64,000 nt of DNA from Pseudomonas oryzihabitans (GTDB taxonomy: Bacteria; Pseudomonadota; Gammaproteobacteria; Pseudomonadales; Pseudomonadaceae). The position numbers were made by a program, and so were the translations under genes. Shown piece by piece: positions 9,544-18,342 of the stretch (positions within the stretch are counted from its first letter, which is position 1; each line of letters begins with the position of its first letter). The stretch spans positions 844,258 through 908,257 of the forward strand of contig NZ_VDND01000001.1 in the NCBI RefSeq assembly GCF_007665395.1. Reading direction: 5' to 3'. The notes below the pieces were generated by a model. That model had not been told where the DNA came from, did not search any database, and saw only the letters and a list, made by a program, of their open reading frames with translations.

Positions 9544-10203
9544 ATGGACCTGGACATTCTCGCTAGATATCTCCCTTCGCTGTTCGAAGGACTGCTGTAC
9601 ACGCTGCAGCTGGCGCTGATCAGTGCCGTACCCGCACTGGTCTTCGCGGCTTTGCTGGCCTGGATCGGATTGCGCAGCCACAGCCGAGTGCTCAGGGGCC
9701 TGGCGCGCAGCTACACCAACTTCATCCTCGGGATGCCCCTGCTGGTGCTGATCTACATGCTCTTTTTCATCCTGCCGGAATATGGGCTCACGCTGTCCTC
9801 GCCGGTGGTAGGCGTCACGGCCCTGGCCCTCTATTACGGCCCCTACCTGGCACAGGTGCTGCGCGCCGCCTTCGCGGCCATTCCCGCAGGCCAGTTCGAG
9901 GCCTGCAGCGCCCTGGGAATGTCGCCCTGGCAGAGCTTTCGTCATGTAGCGCTGCATCAGGCCTTGCCGGTCGCCATTCCACCCGCGACGGGACTCTTCA
10001 TCGGTCTGCTGAAGGATTCCGCGCTGCTCTCGGTGGTGTCCGTGGAGGAATTCATGTACGCGGCCAAGCAGGCCATTTCGGAAAGCTATGCCCCGCTGGA
10101 AATCTACCTGGCCGTGGCCCTGAGCTACTGGCTGGTCACGCTCGCCATCGATGCCGCCGCGGGCGCCTGGGAACGCCGCCTCACTCGCCATCGCCTTCTC
10201 TAG
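9544..10203 (+). CDS. ABC transporter permease, polar amino acid type, second subunit
   Basis: A 219-residue membrane protein with the same fold as the preceding gene and an EAA loop EACSALGMSPWQSFRHVALHQ. The ATG begins one base after the previous stop codon, so translation is coupled. The two permeases would form the pore of an uptake system served by the binding protein at 6760-7608. The needed ATPase must come from elsewhere in the genome. Confidence 0.88.
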   Translation: MDLDILARYLPSLFEGLLYTLQLALISAVPALVFAALLAWIGLRSHSRVLRGLARSYTNFILGMPLLVLIYMLFFILPEYGLTLSSPVVGVTALALYYGPYLAQVLRAAFAAIPAGQFEACSALGMSPWQSFRHVALHQALPVAIPPATGLFIGLLKDSALLSVVSVEEFMYAAKQAISESYAPLEIYLAVALSYWLVTLAIDAAAGAWERRLTRHRLL

Positions 10204-10222
10204 TCATTCTCGAGGATCGTCC

Positions 10223-10897
10223 ATGTCCCATCCGTCCAGTTCCATCGTCATTCCCGCCGGCCACGGCAAGGCGGTCCGCCTCCGCGCTGGCCAGAGCGTC
10301 CAGGTCATCAATACCCACGGTACCCAGGTGGTCGACTGCTGGGCCTGGAATGCCTACGACCTCAACGAATACATGTGCATGGAGACCACACGGGTCTATA
10401 CCCAGCACCTCAATCCGGTGGTCGGCGACAGCTTCGTCACCAGCGAGCGGCATCCGATCCTGACCGTGGTCGAAGACACCTCCCCGGGCGTTCACGACAC
10501 CTTCATGGCCGCCTGCGACCGGCGGCGCTACGAGCTGCTCGGTTGCACCCACTACCACAGGAACTGCGCCGACAATCTGTTCGAGGGCATGCTGGAACTG
10601 GGCGTCACTCCGCCAAGACGCAACCTCGCCTCGTTCAATATCTTCATGAACATCAGGGTGCGGCCGGACAATATCCATCTGGATACCCTACCCACGGTCA
10701 CCCGCCCGGGTGACTTCATCACCCTACGCGCGGAAATGGACTGCTTCGTCGCCTTCTCGGCCTGCCCGCAGGACATCGTCAGCATCCAGGGGGAAGGAGA
10801 CAACACGCCGAAGGATGCCGAACTACGCATTCTCGATGACGCCTATTCCCACATTCCTGTCCGTGGCCCCTGGCTACCCGCACACCTGGCGCCCTGA
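10223..10897 (+). CDS. DUF1989 (urea-carboxylase-associated) protein, third copy
   Basis: A 224-residue protein preceded by GAGGA at 10212-10216. It carries the full motif set: PAGHGKAVRLRAGQ, GVHDTFMAACD, HRNCADNLFEGM, SFNIFMNI and a C-terminal FSACPQDIVS. It resembles the first copy more than the second. It closes the gene run that starts at 6760, separated from the permeases by 19 bases. Carboxyguanidine deiminase is the best-studied function of the family; a hydrolase for another guanidino or ureido compound is an inference. Confidence 0.85.
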   Translation: MSHPSSSIVIPAGHGKAVRLRAGQSVQVINTHGTQVVDCWAWNAYDLNEYMCMETTRVYTQHLNPVVGDSFVTSERHPILTVVEDTSPGVHDTFMAACDRRRYELLGCTHYHRNCADNLFEGMLELGVTPPRRNLASFNIFMNIRVRPDNIHLDTLPTVTRPGDFITLRAEMDCFVAFSACPQDIVSIQGEGDNTPKDAELRILDDAYSHIPVRGPWLPAHLAP

Positions 10898-11293
10898 TTG
10901 CACCGGTACCCATCCGCTGCGTCACGGACGGAGGCTTCCCTCCAAGCCGGAAAGAGTCTGACCCTCGCCTTCGCCCGGATCTCACTCAGGCTCCGTCGCC
11001 GGCTGGTGCCGATCGTTCGGCCACCGATCCATACAGTGCGGATTGACGGTGAATACGTCCGGCCAAAGGACATCCCTGCCCGACTGTCTCGCGGGCTATT
11101 CGGACACGAACGCGAGCAAGGGCAGAACCTCCTTACAGCCTCCCCGCAGCACTATCTGATACTCACAAAGTATTGATAGGTGATATTTCATATATTTTTA
11201 ATCCTTCGGTGAAGCCGCTAAGGTTCCTTCCGTGAGCTCGCATCGGCTCACGACCAACGCGCCCAACAACAATTACGCGTCAAGGAATCCACC
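10898..11293. other. Intergenic region with AT-rich promoter-like stretch
   Basis: No convincing gene is seen between the third DUF1989 gene and the porin. The sequence turns AT-rich around 11155-11210 (short runs of T and A, as expected for a promoter) and contains the palindrome described separately at 11231-11252. Confidence 0.5.
11231..11252. promoter_or_regulatory. 22-bp palindrome upstream of the OprD porin gene
   Basis: CGTGAGC at 11231-11237 and GCTCACG at 11246-11252 form a perfect 7-bp inverted repeat with an 8-base spacer. It lies just after the AT-rich promoter-like stretch and 42 bases before the porin start. It could be an operator or a 5'-leader hairpin; no protein can be assigned. 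Confidence 0.45.
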
Positions 11294-12532
11294 ATGCGCC
11301 TGTCACCGCTCGCTGCCGGGGTTGGCACCGCCACCCTCGCCTCCTTCTGTCCCGTGGATGCCTTCGCCGAGCTGTTCGCCGACAGCAAGGCCGAACTGGA
11401 ACTACGCAACTTCTACTTCAATGGCGACTACCGCGAATCCGGCGCCCGTCAGTCCAAGCGTGAGGAATGGGCCCAGGGCTTCATCCTCGATTACGAGTCG
11501 GGCTTCACCGACGGGCCGATCGGCGTGGGTGTCGATGCCCTCGGCATGCTGGGCCTGAAGCTGGATTCGGGCCCCGACCGGCAGAACACCGGCCTGCTCC
11601 CGGTTGGCGATGATCGCGCGCCCGACGACTACAGCAAGCTCGGCCTGACCGGAAAGGTCCGGGTCTCCCAGACCACCCTCAAGGTGGGCACCCTGATCCC
11701 CAGGATGCAGACGGTCCGCAGCAGCAATTCGCGCCTGCTGCCGCAGACCTTCCAGGGCGCCCACCTGCTGTCCAAGGAATTCGAGGGACTGACCTTCAAC
11801 GCCGGGCGCCTCACCCAGAACCGTGTCCGCAACGACAGCGCGAACGAAGACATGAGCGTCACCGGCAGCGGCATCACCGGCGGCCGGACCAGCGATAGCT
11901 TCGACTTCGCTGGCGTGAGCTATCGCTGGAGCAAGGCACTTTCCACGCTCTACGACTATGGCCGCCTCGACCAGAACTACGAACAGCATATGTTCAACGT
12001 CCTGCACGTCCTGCCGGTCGGCAAGGACCAGTCGCTGGAAACGGACCTGCGCTACGCGCGCTCGCGCAAGGCCGGCAGCACCAATGTCGACAACGATGCC
12101 TACGGCATCAAACTAACCTACAACCTCGGTCATCACGCCTTTGGCGCCGCCTACCAGCGAATGGACGGCGAGACCGGCTTTCCTCACCTCAATGGCACCG
12201 ATTCGTACTTGGTCAACTACGTGATGCTGTCGCCGGACTTCGCCAATCCAGGCGAGCGCTCCTGGCAGGTGCGCTACGACTATGACTTCGCCGCCTGGGG
12301 AATCCCGGGGCTCGCCTTCATGACGCGCTATCTCAGGGGTGACCATTTCAACGGGCCGAATGGCGTCGCCGGCCAGGAGTGGGAGCGCGATACCGAGCTG
12401 GAATACAGCTTCCAGAGCGGCGCCCTGAAGCACTTCAAGGTGCGCTGGCGCAATGGCACCTATCGCAGTCACAACGACACCGAGATCGACCAGAACCGGC
12501 TGATTCTCAGCTACACCCTGCCCCTGCTCTGA
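11294..12532 (+). CDS. OprD-family outer-membrane porin
   Basis: The 412-residue protein has a short signal peptide (to about residue 26, ending DAFA). OprD-type landmarks follow: SKAELELRNFYFNGDYRES at the start of the barrel, EWAQGFILDYESGFTDGPIGVGVDALG, and SYTLPLL at the C-terminus, where most family members end in F. OprD porins admit small carboxylates and basic amino acids. It is followed after 67 bases by a secreted lyase-fold gene on the same strand, suggesting that porin and lyase act on the same imported compound. Confidence 0.9.
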   Translation: MRLSPLAAGVGTATLASFCPVDAFAELFADSKAELELRNFYFNGDYRESGARQSKREEWAQGFILDYESGFTDGPIGVGVDALGMLGLKLDSGPDRQNTGLLPVGDDRAPDDYSKLGLTGKVRVSQTTLKVGTLIPRMQTVRSSNSRLLPQTFQGAHLLSKEFEGLTFNAGRLTQNRVRNDSANEDMSVTGSGITGGRTSDSFDFAGVSYRWSKALSTLYDYGRLDQNYEQHMFNVLHVLPVGKDQSLETDLRYARSRKAGSTNVDNDAYGIKLTYNLGHHAFGAAYQRMDGETGFPHLNGTDSYLVNYVMLSPDFANPGERSWQVRYDYDFAAWGIPGLAFMTRYLRGDHFNGPNGVAGQEWERDTELEYSFQSGALKHFKVRWRNGTYRSHNDTEIDQNRLILSYTLPLL

Positions 12533-12599
12533 TGCCCACCCCGGGCGCCTTGCGCAGCCAGGCGTCTGCGCTCTTTCCTAGCTGAGAGGATCACCTGCC

Positions 12600-14192
12600 A
12601 TGCTCGCCATCCCGCGTCTGCTACCCCTTGCCCTACTCATTACGCTGGCCAGTGGCAACCTGGCCCTGGCGGCCAATACCGCCGATACCTCTTGTAAAAC
12701 CACCGCCGAGTGCCAGGCGCAAGTGGCCCGAATCGGTGCCACCGTCGAGCACAGCGGCGCGCGGGCGGGCGGCGTCGAAGACCAATTCGACTGGTTGAAC
12801 CGCATCAACAAGGCATCCATCGTGATGCTGACCGAGGAAGGCATCGTCGCCCCGGAGATGGGACGCAAGATCGCTGGCGGCGTCGCGTACGCCATCGATC
12901 AAGGCGGCCAGCCGGACGGTAAACGGCCCAGCGACATTCTCCAGCTGGAACGCATCATGACCGACAAGATCGGCCCGGAGGCCTCGCTGATCCACTCGGG
13001 GCGCAGTCGCCAGGATATCTACGCGACCTATCGCCTGGCCTCCCTGCGCGGCCAGGTACTGGCCTACAGCGACGCCATGAACGCGACCCGCCAGCGGCTG
13101 CTCGCCCTTGCGGCGGCGAACGTCGACACGCTGGTGCCGGCCTATACCAACGGCGTCCAGGCGATGCCGATCTCCTATGCCCACTACCTGCTCGCCTACG
13201 CCGACTCCTTCGCCCGCGACGCCCAACGCCTCGCGCAGCTCTACGAGCGCCTCAATCTCAGCCCCATGGGTACCGCGGTACTGGCCAACTCCGCCTATCC
13301 CCTCAATCGTGAACGGCTCGCCTCGCTGCTCGGCTTCGACGGCGTGCGCCAGAACTCGCTGGATTCCAGCCAGGTGTCCACCTACGACATTCCCATCGAA
13401 GCGGCCGACATCGCTGCCTCCTCGGCAATCCGTCTCGGCGCGATGATTGGCGACATCCATACCCAGTACCACCAGATCCGCCCCTGGCTCCTGCTGGACG
13501 AAGGCTCCACCTACACCAGCAGCGCCATGCCGCAGAAGCGTAACCCTGGACTGTTGATGCGCACCCGCGAAGCGGCCTCGGACACCATCGGCCTGGCCCA
13601 AACCATCACCTTGCGCGCGCACAACGTGACCACGGGCATGACGGACTACAAGTTCGCCTTCGACGACCTGAATTTCTACGATTCCGCCATAGGTATGTTC
13701 ACCAGCATGGACCACGTGCTGGATGCCCTCACCATCAATCCGCAACGCGCCCTGGAAGAACTCGAGAACGAATGGACCACGTCGATGGAGCTGGCCGACA
13801 CCCTGGAACGCGGCCATCAGGTGCCCTTCCGCATTGGCCACAGCTTCGCCTCGCTGATCGTCACCGAGGCGCGCAACGAAGGTTTCACGCCCAAGACCTT
13901 CCCCTTCGCCAAGGCCCAGCAGCTCTATACCCAGGCTGCCGAGAAGTACCAGTGGAAGGACACCAAGCTGCCCCTCGGGGAAGACGAGTTCCGCGCGGCG
14001 CTGTCCCCCGTCGCCATGGTCAGGACGCGGGTCGGTACGGGTGGCCCACAGCCCGCCGAAGTGCAGCGCATGCTGAGTGAGGCGAAGAAGACCCTGCAGG
14101 CCGATGTCGACTGGACCAAAGGCCGCCGGCAACGTCTGGCCGACGCCGATACCAACCTCGACCAGGCCTTCGCCAAGCTGCTGAAGAATTGA
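12600..14192 (+). CDS. Secreted argininosuccinate lyase/fumarase-superfamily protein
   Basis: A 530-residue protein with a clear signal peptide (hydrophobic residues 5-24, then ALAAN). The superfamily loop SSAMPQKRNP lies at residues 307-316, with the expected catalytic serine at S308 or next to it. The ASL motif HSGRSRQD begins at H132 (family HTGRSRND). The segment AYTNGVQAMPI at 181-191 corresponds to the ASL GYTHLQRAQPI, but the catalytic His is Asn (N184). Typical argininosuccinate lyases are cytoplasmic and about 460 residues long, so export and this substitution are unusual. Members of the superfamily release fumarate from N-succinyl compounds. The neighbouring DctA-like symporter could take up such a product. 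The true substrate is unknown. Confidence 0.82.
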   Translation: MLAIPRLLPLALLITLASGNLALAANTADTSCKTTAECQAQVARIGATVEHSGARAGGVEDQFDWLNRINKASIVMLTEEGIVAPEMGRKIAGGVAYAIDQGGQPDGKRPSDILQLERIMTDKIGPEASLIHSGRSRQDIYATYRLASLRGQVLAYSDAMNATRQRLLALAAANVDTLVPAYTNGVQAMPISYAHYLLAYADSFARDAQRLAQLYERLNLSPMGTAVLANSAYPLNRERLASLLGFDGVRQNSLDSSQVSTYDIPIEAADIAASSAIRLGAMIGDIHTQYHQIRPWLLLDEGSTYTSSAMPQKRNPGLLMRTREAASDTIGLAQTITLRAHNVTTGMTDYKFAFDDLNFYDSAIGMFTSMDHVLDALTINPQRALEELENEWTTSMELADTLERGHQVPFRIGHSFASLIVTEARNEGFTPKTFPFAKAQQLYTQAAEKYQWKDTKLPLGEDEFRAALSPVAMVRTRVGTGGPQPAEVQRMLSEAKKTLQADVDWTKGRRQRLADADTNLDQAFAKLLKN

Positions 14193-14205
14193 TGCATCCG
14201 GTCTT

Positions 14206-15450
14206 TCAGGACGCCAGGGCAGCTTCCAGCCGTTGGTCATCGAGCGTTCCCTGCCAGCGCGCCAGCGCCAGGCAGGCGACGCAGTTACCCAACACATTGG
14301 TGATGGAGCGGCATTTCAGCAGACGCTCGACCCCCAATAGCAGGCCAATCCCTTCCAGTGGGATGAACTGCAGAATCGCCAGCGTCGCCGCCAGGGTCAG
14401 GAAGGCCGAGCCCGCCACGCTCGTCGACCCCAGGGTGGTGATGAGTGCAACGAGTACGAAGAGTGCCAACTGCGCCATCGACAGCTCGACACCGACGAAC
14501 TGGGTGAGAAACAGCAGGGCGACCGCCATATAGAGGTTCGAGCCAGCCAGGTTGAAGGTATAGCCCGTGGTGAGCGACAGGCGCACGAGCCCTGGTGGGC
14601 AACCTGCCTGTTCGAGACGTCCGATCAGCGCCGGTAAGGCGGCGACCGAAGAACCGGTGACCACCACGAGCAACAACTCGCGCCTCAGCCAGAACACCAG
14701 GCGCAGCAGGGAAAAACCGCTCAACCGGGCAACCAGGCCCAGCACGCCGAAGACAAACACCAAGGAAGCCAGATAGACAGCGAACAGGAACGTCAGGAGT
14801 GGCCAGAGCGAAGCCCCGCCATAGTGCGCCACGGTATAGGCCATCGCCCCGAAGGCAGCGAGGGGCGCTAGCCGGATGAACAGCCGCAGCAACCGCAAGA
14901 GCAGCGCCGCGACCCGCTCGATACCGACCAGCCAGGGCAACCCCCAGTCGCCTAGATAGCGCCAGGTGAGACCCAGCACGACGGCGAGTGACAGCAGCGG
15001 TAGCACGACGCCCTGGGTGAAGGCCGCTATCACCATTCCTGGAAGCGTATTGCCGAGGGAGGAAGGCGGAGCGACGGGCGCGGCAAGCAGGGTATCGGCC
15101 TGCTCTACGCCCTCCCACCCAATCGGTACCAGGTCGAGGCCTGCCGAAGCGCCCGGCAGGATCAATCCGCCGACGAGGAGCCCCACCACTAGGGACAGCA
15201 AGGACATCAGTTGGAAGTACAGCCCCATCCGCGTGGCCAGGACACCGGCACCCCGCTCCAGCCGGGCGATCGCCGACACGATCAGGGTGAACATCACCAG
15301 GGGTACGAGCGAGCCGAGGGTAGACAGAAACAGGTCGCTCATGGGTTTCATGGCGACCGCCCATGCGGGATGCCAGAGCCCCAGTAGGACACCACCGGTA
15401 ACCGCCACCATGATCTGCACGGTGCCGTTGCGAGCGAGCCTCGCGACCAT
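14206..15450 (-). CDS. Dicarboxylate/amino acid:cation symporter (DctA/GltP, SDF family)
   Basis: The 414-residue protein has eight or more membrane segments and the two re-entrant-loop regions of the family: VVTGSSVAALPAL (the serine-rich hairpin), TTGYTFNLAGSNLYM, and GSTSVAGSAFLTLAATL. The C-terminal substrate motif reads GVERLLKCRSITNVLGN; compared with DctA GIDRFMSEARALTNLVGN it is one residue shorter and has K/C in place of SEA. The start at 15450 has GGAG about 8 bases upstream, so an upstream extension to 15558 is rejected. The gene is divergent from a LysR gene and converges on the secreted lyase. C4-dicarboxylates are the likely substrate class. Confidence 0.88.
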   Translation of the reverse strand: MVARLARNGTVQIMVAVTGGVLLGLWHPAWAVAMKPMSDLFLSTLGSLVPLVMFTLIVSAIARLERGAGVLATRMGLYFQLMSLLSLVVGLLVGGLILPGASAGLDLVPIGWEGVEQADTLLAAPVAPPSSLGNTLPGMVIAAFTQGVVLPLLSLAVVLGLTWRYLGDWGLPWLVGIERVAALLLRLLRLFIRLAPLAAFGAMAYTVAHYGGASLWPLLTFLFAVYLASLVFVFGVLGLVARLSGFSLLRLVFWLRRELLLVVVTGSSVAALPALIGRLEQAGCPPGLVRLSLTTGYTFNLAGSNLYMAVALLFLTQFVGVELSMAQLALFVLVALITTLGSTSVAGSAFLTLAATLAILQFIPLEGIGLLLGVERLLKCRSITNVLGNCVACLALARWQGTLDDQRLEAALAS

Positions 15451-15556
15451 TCGAACTCCGGAGTTGTTGTTATTGTAGGGGTGGTAGCGCCCACCGCGCG
15501 TCACCATCCTAACCGATCGGCCGGGTACGCCGGCGCCCAAGAGATCAGGCGAACCC

Positions 15557-16507
15557 ATGGAACTGCGGCATCTGCGTTACTTCGTCATGGTTGCCGAAGA
15601 ACAGCACTTCACCCGGGCGGCCGCGCGCCTGAACATGCAGCAGCCCCCGCTCAGCCAGCAGATCCGGGCGCTGGAGGAGGAACTCGGCTTCGCGCTGTTC
15701 CTGCGCCATCCGCGGGGTGTGGCGCTCACCGCCGGCGGCGCCGCCTTTCTGGAGGATGCGCGCGACATCCTGGCCCGCGTCGACCAGGGGGCTCATCGTG
15801 CCGCACGCGTCGCGCAGGGCGTCCACGGGACGCTGGCCCTCGGCTTCACCAGTTCGGCGGCCGCTCACGCGATGATTCCCCGCATCATTCGTGGCTACCG
15901 GGAGCGCTATCCAGAGGTCGACATCGCGATCGCCGAGGACAACGCCCAAGGACTCACCCATGGCGTCGCGGAGGGGCACCTGGACATCGGTATCCTGCGT
16001 GCACCGGTCGACGCGCCCGAGGAGGTGGCCTATCACCGATTGCTCAACGAGGCGATGCTCCTGGCCCTGCCCACCCGTCATCGCCTCTTGGAAGGGCTCT
16101 CACCCGCAGCCCTGGAACGGGTAAGGCAACAGGGACTTCCTCTGCCGGCCCTCGCAGACGAGGCCTTCATCCTGGTCCGCAAACCCGGCGCACCAGGCAT
16201 GTACGCCAACCTGCTGAATGCCTGTCGTCACGCCGGGTTCGAACCGAAAATCGCCTTCGAGGTGGACCGCATGCTGACCAATCTCAGTCTCGTCGCCGCC
16301 GGAGCCGGGATTTCAGCCGTCCCCGCCTCCATGGCCGAGGTGCATAGGGACAGCATCTGCTATTGCGCCATTCGGGAAGCACGGCCCAGGCTGGTGGCAC
16401 CCATCACCCTCGCCTGCCGCGCCTTCAATCCCTCACCGGCCTCGCGCAACTTCATTGCCCTGGCCAGGCAATTGGCGGGGCGTCCGCTGCGCGCCTTGCG
16501 GCGCTAG
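15557..16507 (+). CDS. LysR-family regulator, divergent from the symporter gene
   Basis: A 316-residue LysR protein with MELRHLRYFVMVAEEQHFTRAAARLN and the helix-turn-helix end PPLSQQIRALEEELG typical of the CatR/BenM-like branch. A LysR substrate domain follows. It is divergent from the SDF symporter (106-bp shared intergenic region, 15451-15556), the usual layout for a LysR activator and its target. The DAO oxidase downstream on the other strand may also be a target. Confidence 0.88.
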   Translation: MELRHLRYFVMVAEEQHFTRAAARLNMQQPPLSQQIRALEEELGFALFLRHPRGVALTAGGAAFLEDARDILARVDQGAHRAARVAQGVHGTLALGFTSSAAAHAMIPRIIRGYRERYPEVDIAIAEDNAQGLTHGVAEGHLDIGILRAPVDAPEEVAYHRLLNEAMLLALPTRHRLLEGLSPAALERVRQQGLPLPALADEAFILVRKPGAPGMYANLLNACRHAGFEPKIAFEVDRMLTNLSLVAAGAGISAVPASMAEVHRDSICYCAIREARPRLVAPITLACRAFNPSPASRNFIALARQLAGRPLRALRR

Positions 16508-16616
16508 ACCTTTGCCGGCGTCGTGCCCCTGGCTAGCCGAGCCGGGCGCCCTGCTCGAACGCCTTGCGGCAACTCGCCAGGTCGCGTAGCCAGGCATGCC
16601 TGGTCCAGGACGCCCC

Positions 16617-17948
16617 TTACAGCATCTCGGGTCGTCGGATTTTCGAGCCGTCGCTGAAGCGCGCCAATCGGTAGGGTGCGGGATCGACGAAGGGCGTCTG
16701 CTCCAGCACCAGCTCCTTGACCAGGCGCCCCGCGCCCGGTCCGATACCGAAGCCGTGGCCGCTGAAACCCGCTGCGATGACCAGGCCCGGGAGCGTCGCC
16801 ACCGGGGAGATCACCGGCACTATGTCCGGCGTCGTATCGATCAATCCGGCCCAGGCATGGGCTACCTTGATCCCGGCCAGCAGCGGAAACTCGCGGGTAA
16901 GGCGCTTGATCGCCATGGCCAGAAACTCGCGATCAGGCACCGGATCGAGGATGCGCATCTTCTCGAAGGGCGACACCTGGTCCAGGGGCCAGCTACCCAA
17001 CGCCTCGGGTCCCGAGAAGAAACTGCGACCGATCCGGATCTTCAACTTCTTCGCCAGCTTGGCTCGGTACATCTCATGGAATTTGGTGGCATAGCGGATG
17101 CCCTGCGGAGCCAGCTCCATTCGCCCGAAGCCGGGAATGGCCACGGTATAGGCGCCGTCGAGCCGCCGCCTGAGCGCGAAATCCGGCGTACTCAGGCAGC
17201 CGGCGAAGACTTCCGGGGCGACCGTAGTCCGCAAGGCGGTCCCGACGATATTGGCCACCGGCAGCTCGATACCATACTGGCGTAGCAGGCGAGAGCTCCA
17301 GGCGCCGCCCGCGCAGACGACGGTGGCAGCCTTGATCAAGCCATGCTCGGTCCAGACCCCGGCCACCCGGCGATTGGTGATCTCCAGGCCCCGCGCCGCG
17401 CACTGCTGGTGGAGGCCCGCGCCGAGGGCCTGGGCGCCCCTGGCAATCGCCGGCGCGGCCTTCGAGGGCTCGGCGCGGCCATCGTCCGGCGACCAGAGCC
17501 CGCCTACCCAGCTGGAGGTCGCGCTGCCCAGGCGCCGCGTGGTCGCTTCGGCCGAGAGCAGGTGGCTGACGAAACCGAGCTCCCTGGCGCCCTGCCCCCA
17601 ACGCTCCCAGCGCGCCACGTCGGCCTCCTGCCGGGTGCCGTAGAGAATGCCCTCCCGCCTGAAGCCAAGGTCCATACCGATTTCGGCGCCCAGCTCACCC
17701 CAACGCCGCAGGCTGTACATCGCCAAGGGCAGCTCGAACAGGTCGCGATTCTGCTGGCGTACCCAACCCCAGTTGCGCCCGGATTGCTCGCACCCTACCC
17801 GCCCCTTTTCCACCAGGACCACGGAGACGCCGGCACGGGCAAGCTCGTAGGCGGTGCAGGCCCCCACGATCCCCCCGCCGATGACCACGACGTCTGCCTC
17901 CTTGGTAAAGGTGGGGCTGTCTGGAATAGCGTCGACTTCGATGGGCAT
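16617..17948 (-). CDS. DAO-family FAD-dependent oxidoreductase
   Basis: A 443-residue flavoprotein. The FAD Rossmann motif VVVIGGGIVGACTAYELARAG lies near residues 20-40, followed by the DAO-family SGRNWGWVRQQNRD segment. Near the C-terminus HAWAGLIDTTPDIVPVI and AAGFSGHGFGIGPGAG complete the FAD domain. Relatives oxidise D-amino acids, sarcosine, N-methyl amino acids or gamma-glutamylated amines. No substrate can be read from the sequence. It converges with the LysR gene at 15557-16507 and may be under its control or stand alone. Confidence 0.85.
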   Translation of the reverse strand: MPIEVDAIPDSPTFTKEADVVVIGGGIVGACTAYELARAGVSVVLVEKGRVGCEQSGRNWGWVRQQNRDLFELPLAMYSLRRWGELGAEIGMDLGFRREGILYGTRQEADVARWERWGQGARELGFVSHLLSAEATTRRLGSATSSWVGGLWSPDDGRAEPSKAAPAIARGAQALGAGLHQQCAARGLEITNRRVAGVWTEHGLIKAATVVCAGGAWSSRLLRQYGIELPVANIVGTALRTTVAPEVFAGCLSTPDFALRRRLDGAYTVAIPGFGRMELAPQGIRYATKFHEMYRAKLAKKLKIRIGRSFFSGPEALGSWPLDQVSPFEKMRILDPVPDREFLAMAIKRLTREFPLLAGIKVAHAWAGLIDTTPDIVPVISPVATLPGLVIAAGFSGHGFGIGPGAGRLVKELVLEQTPFVDPAPYRLARFSDGSKIRRPEML

Positions 17949-18342
17949 GGCGAACTCTGTAGCAGTTCAAGAGTTAACGAAGGGCGTTGGCGCAGCGAGG
18001 ACGATCGCCTTGGGTACCATCCAACGACCAGGCGTTAGCTACCCAACGTCGCTGGTCGCGTGACAGCCCAGCTGGATGTGCCTCCCTCTCCTACTCAGGG
18101 CCAACGTGGGAGCACAGGTCCCCCGCGTGCTTTCTAGAAGGGGCTCGCCATGGACATGCACCCGTTCCAGCCTGAGGTCTTCAAGGATTTTGCCATCGGA
18201 TACGCGTAGGCGGGAATGATGAGTGATGAAAAGAGGTATGACGGAGGTGTCGCTCCAGACGGCAGGGGGCATCAACGGCGAAACGCAAGGGCTAGTCGAA
18301 AACGGCTGCCTCAGGCAGACGCCAGGCGCTCACGGTCGCCGG
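17949..18342. other. Intergenic region without a recognised gene
   Basis: Between the DAO oxidase and the flagellin, both on the minus strand, no open frame resembles a protein family. A 19-codon open frame beginning at 18149 behind a purine-rich stretch is too short to support. The end nearest the flagellin holds a small hairpin, listed separately. Confidence 0.5.
18306..18318 (-). terminator. Small hairpin downstream of flagellin, possible terminator
   Basis: CTGCC and GGCAG form a 5-bp stem with a 3-base loop, 25 bases after the flagellin stop. Read on the minus strand it is followed by CCGTTTTCG, a short T-run. The stem is short, so the call is tentative. Confidence 0.35.

Noticed and set aside
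12633..14297. A 554-codon minus-strand frame
   Set aside because: It is antisense to the secreted lyase gene, which has clear motifs; the antisense product has none.
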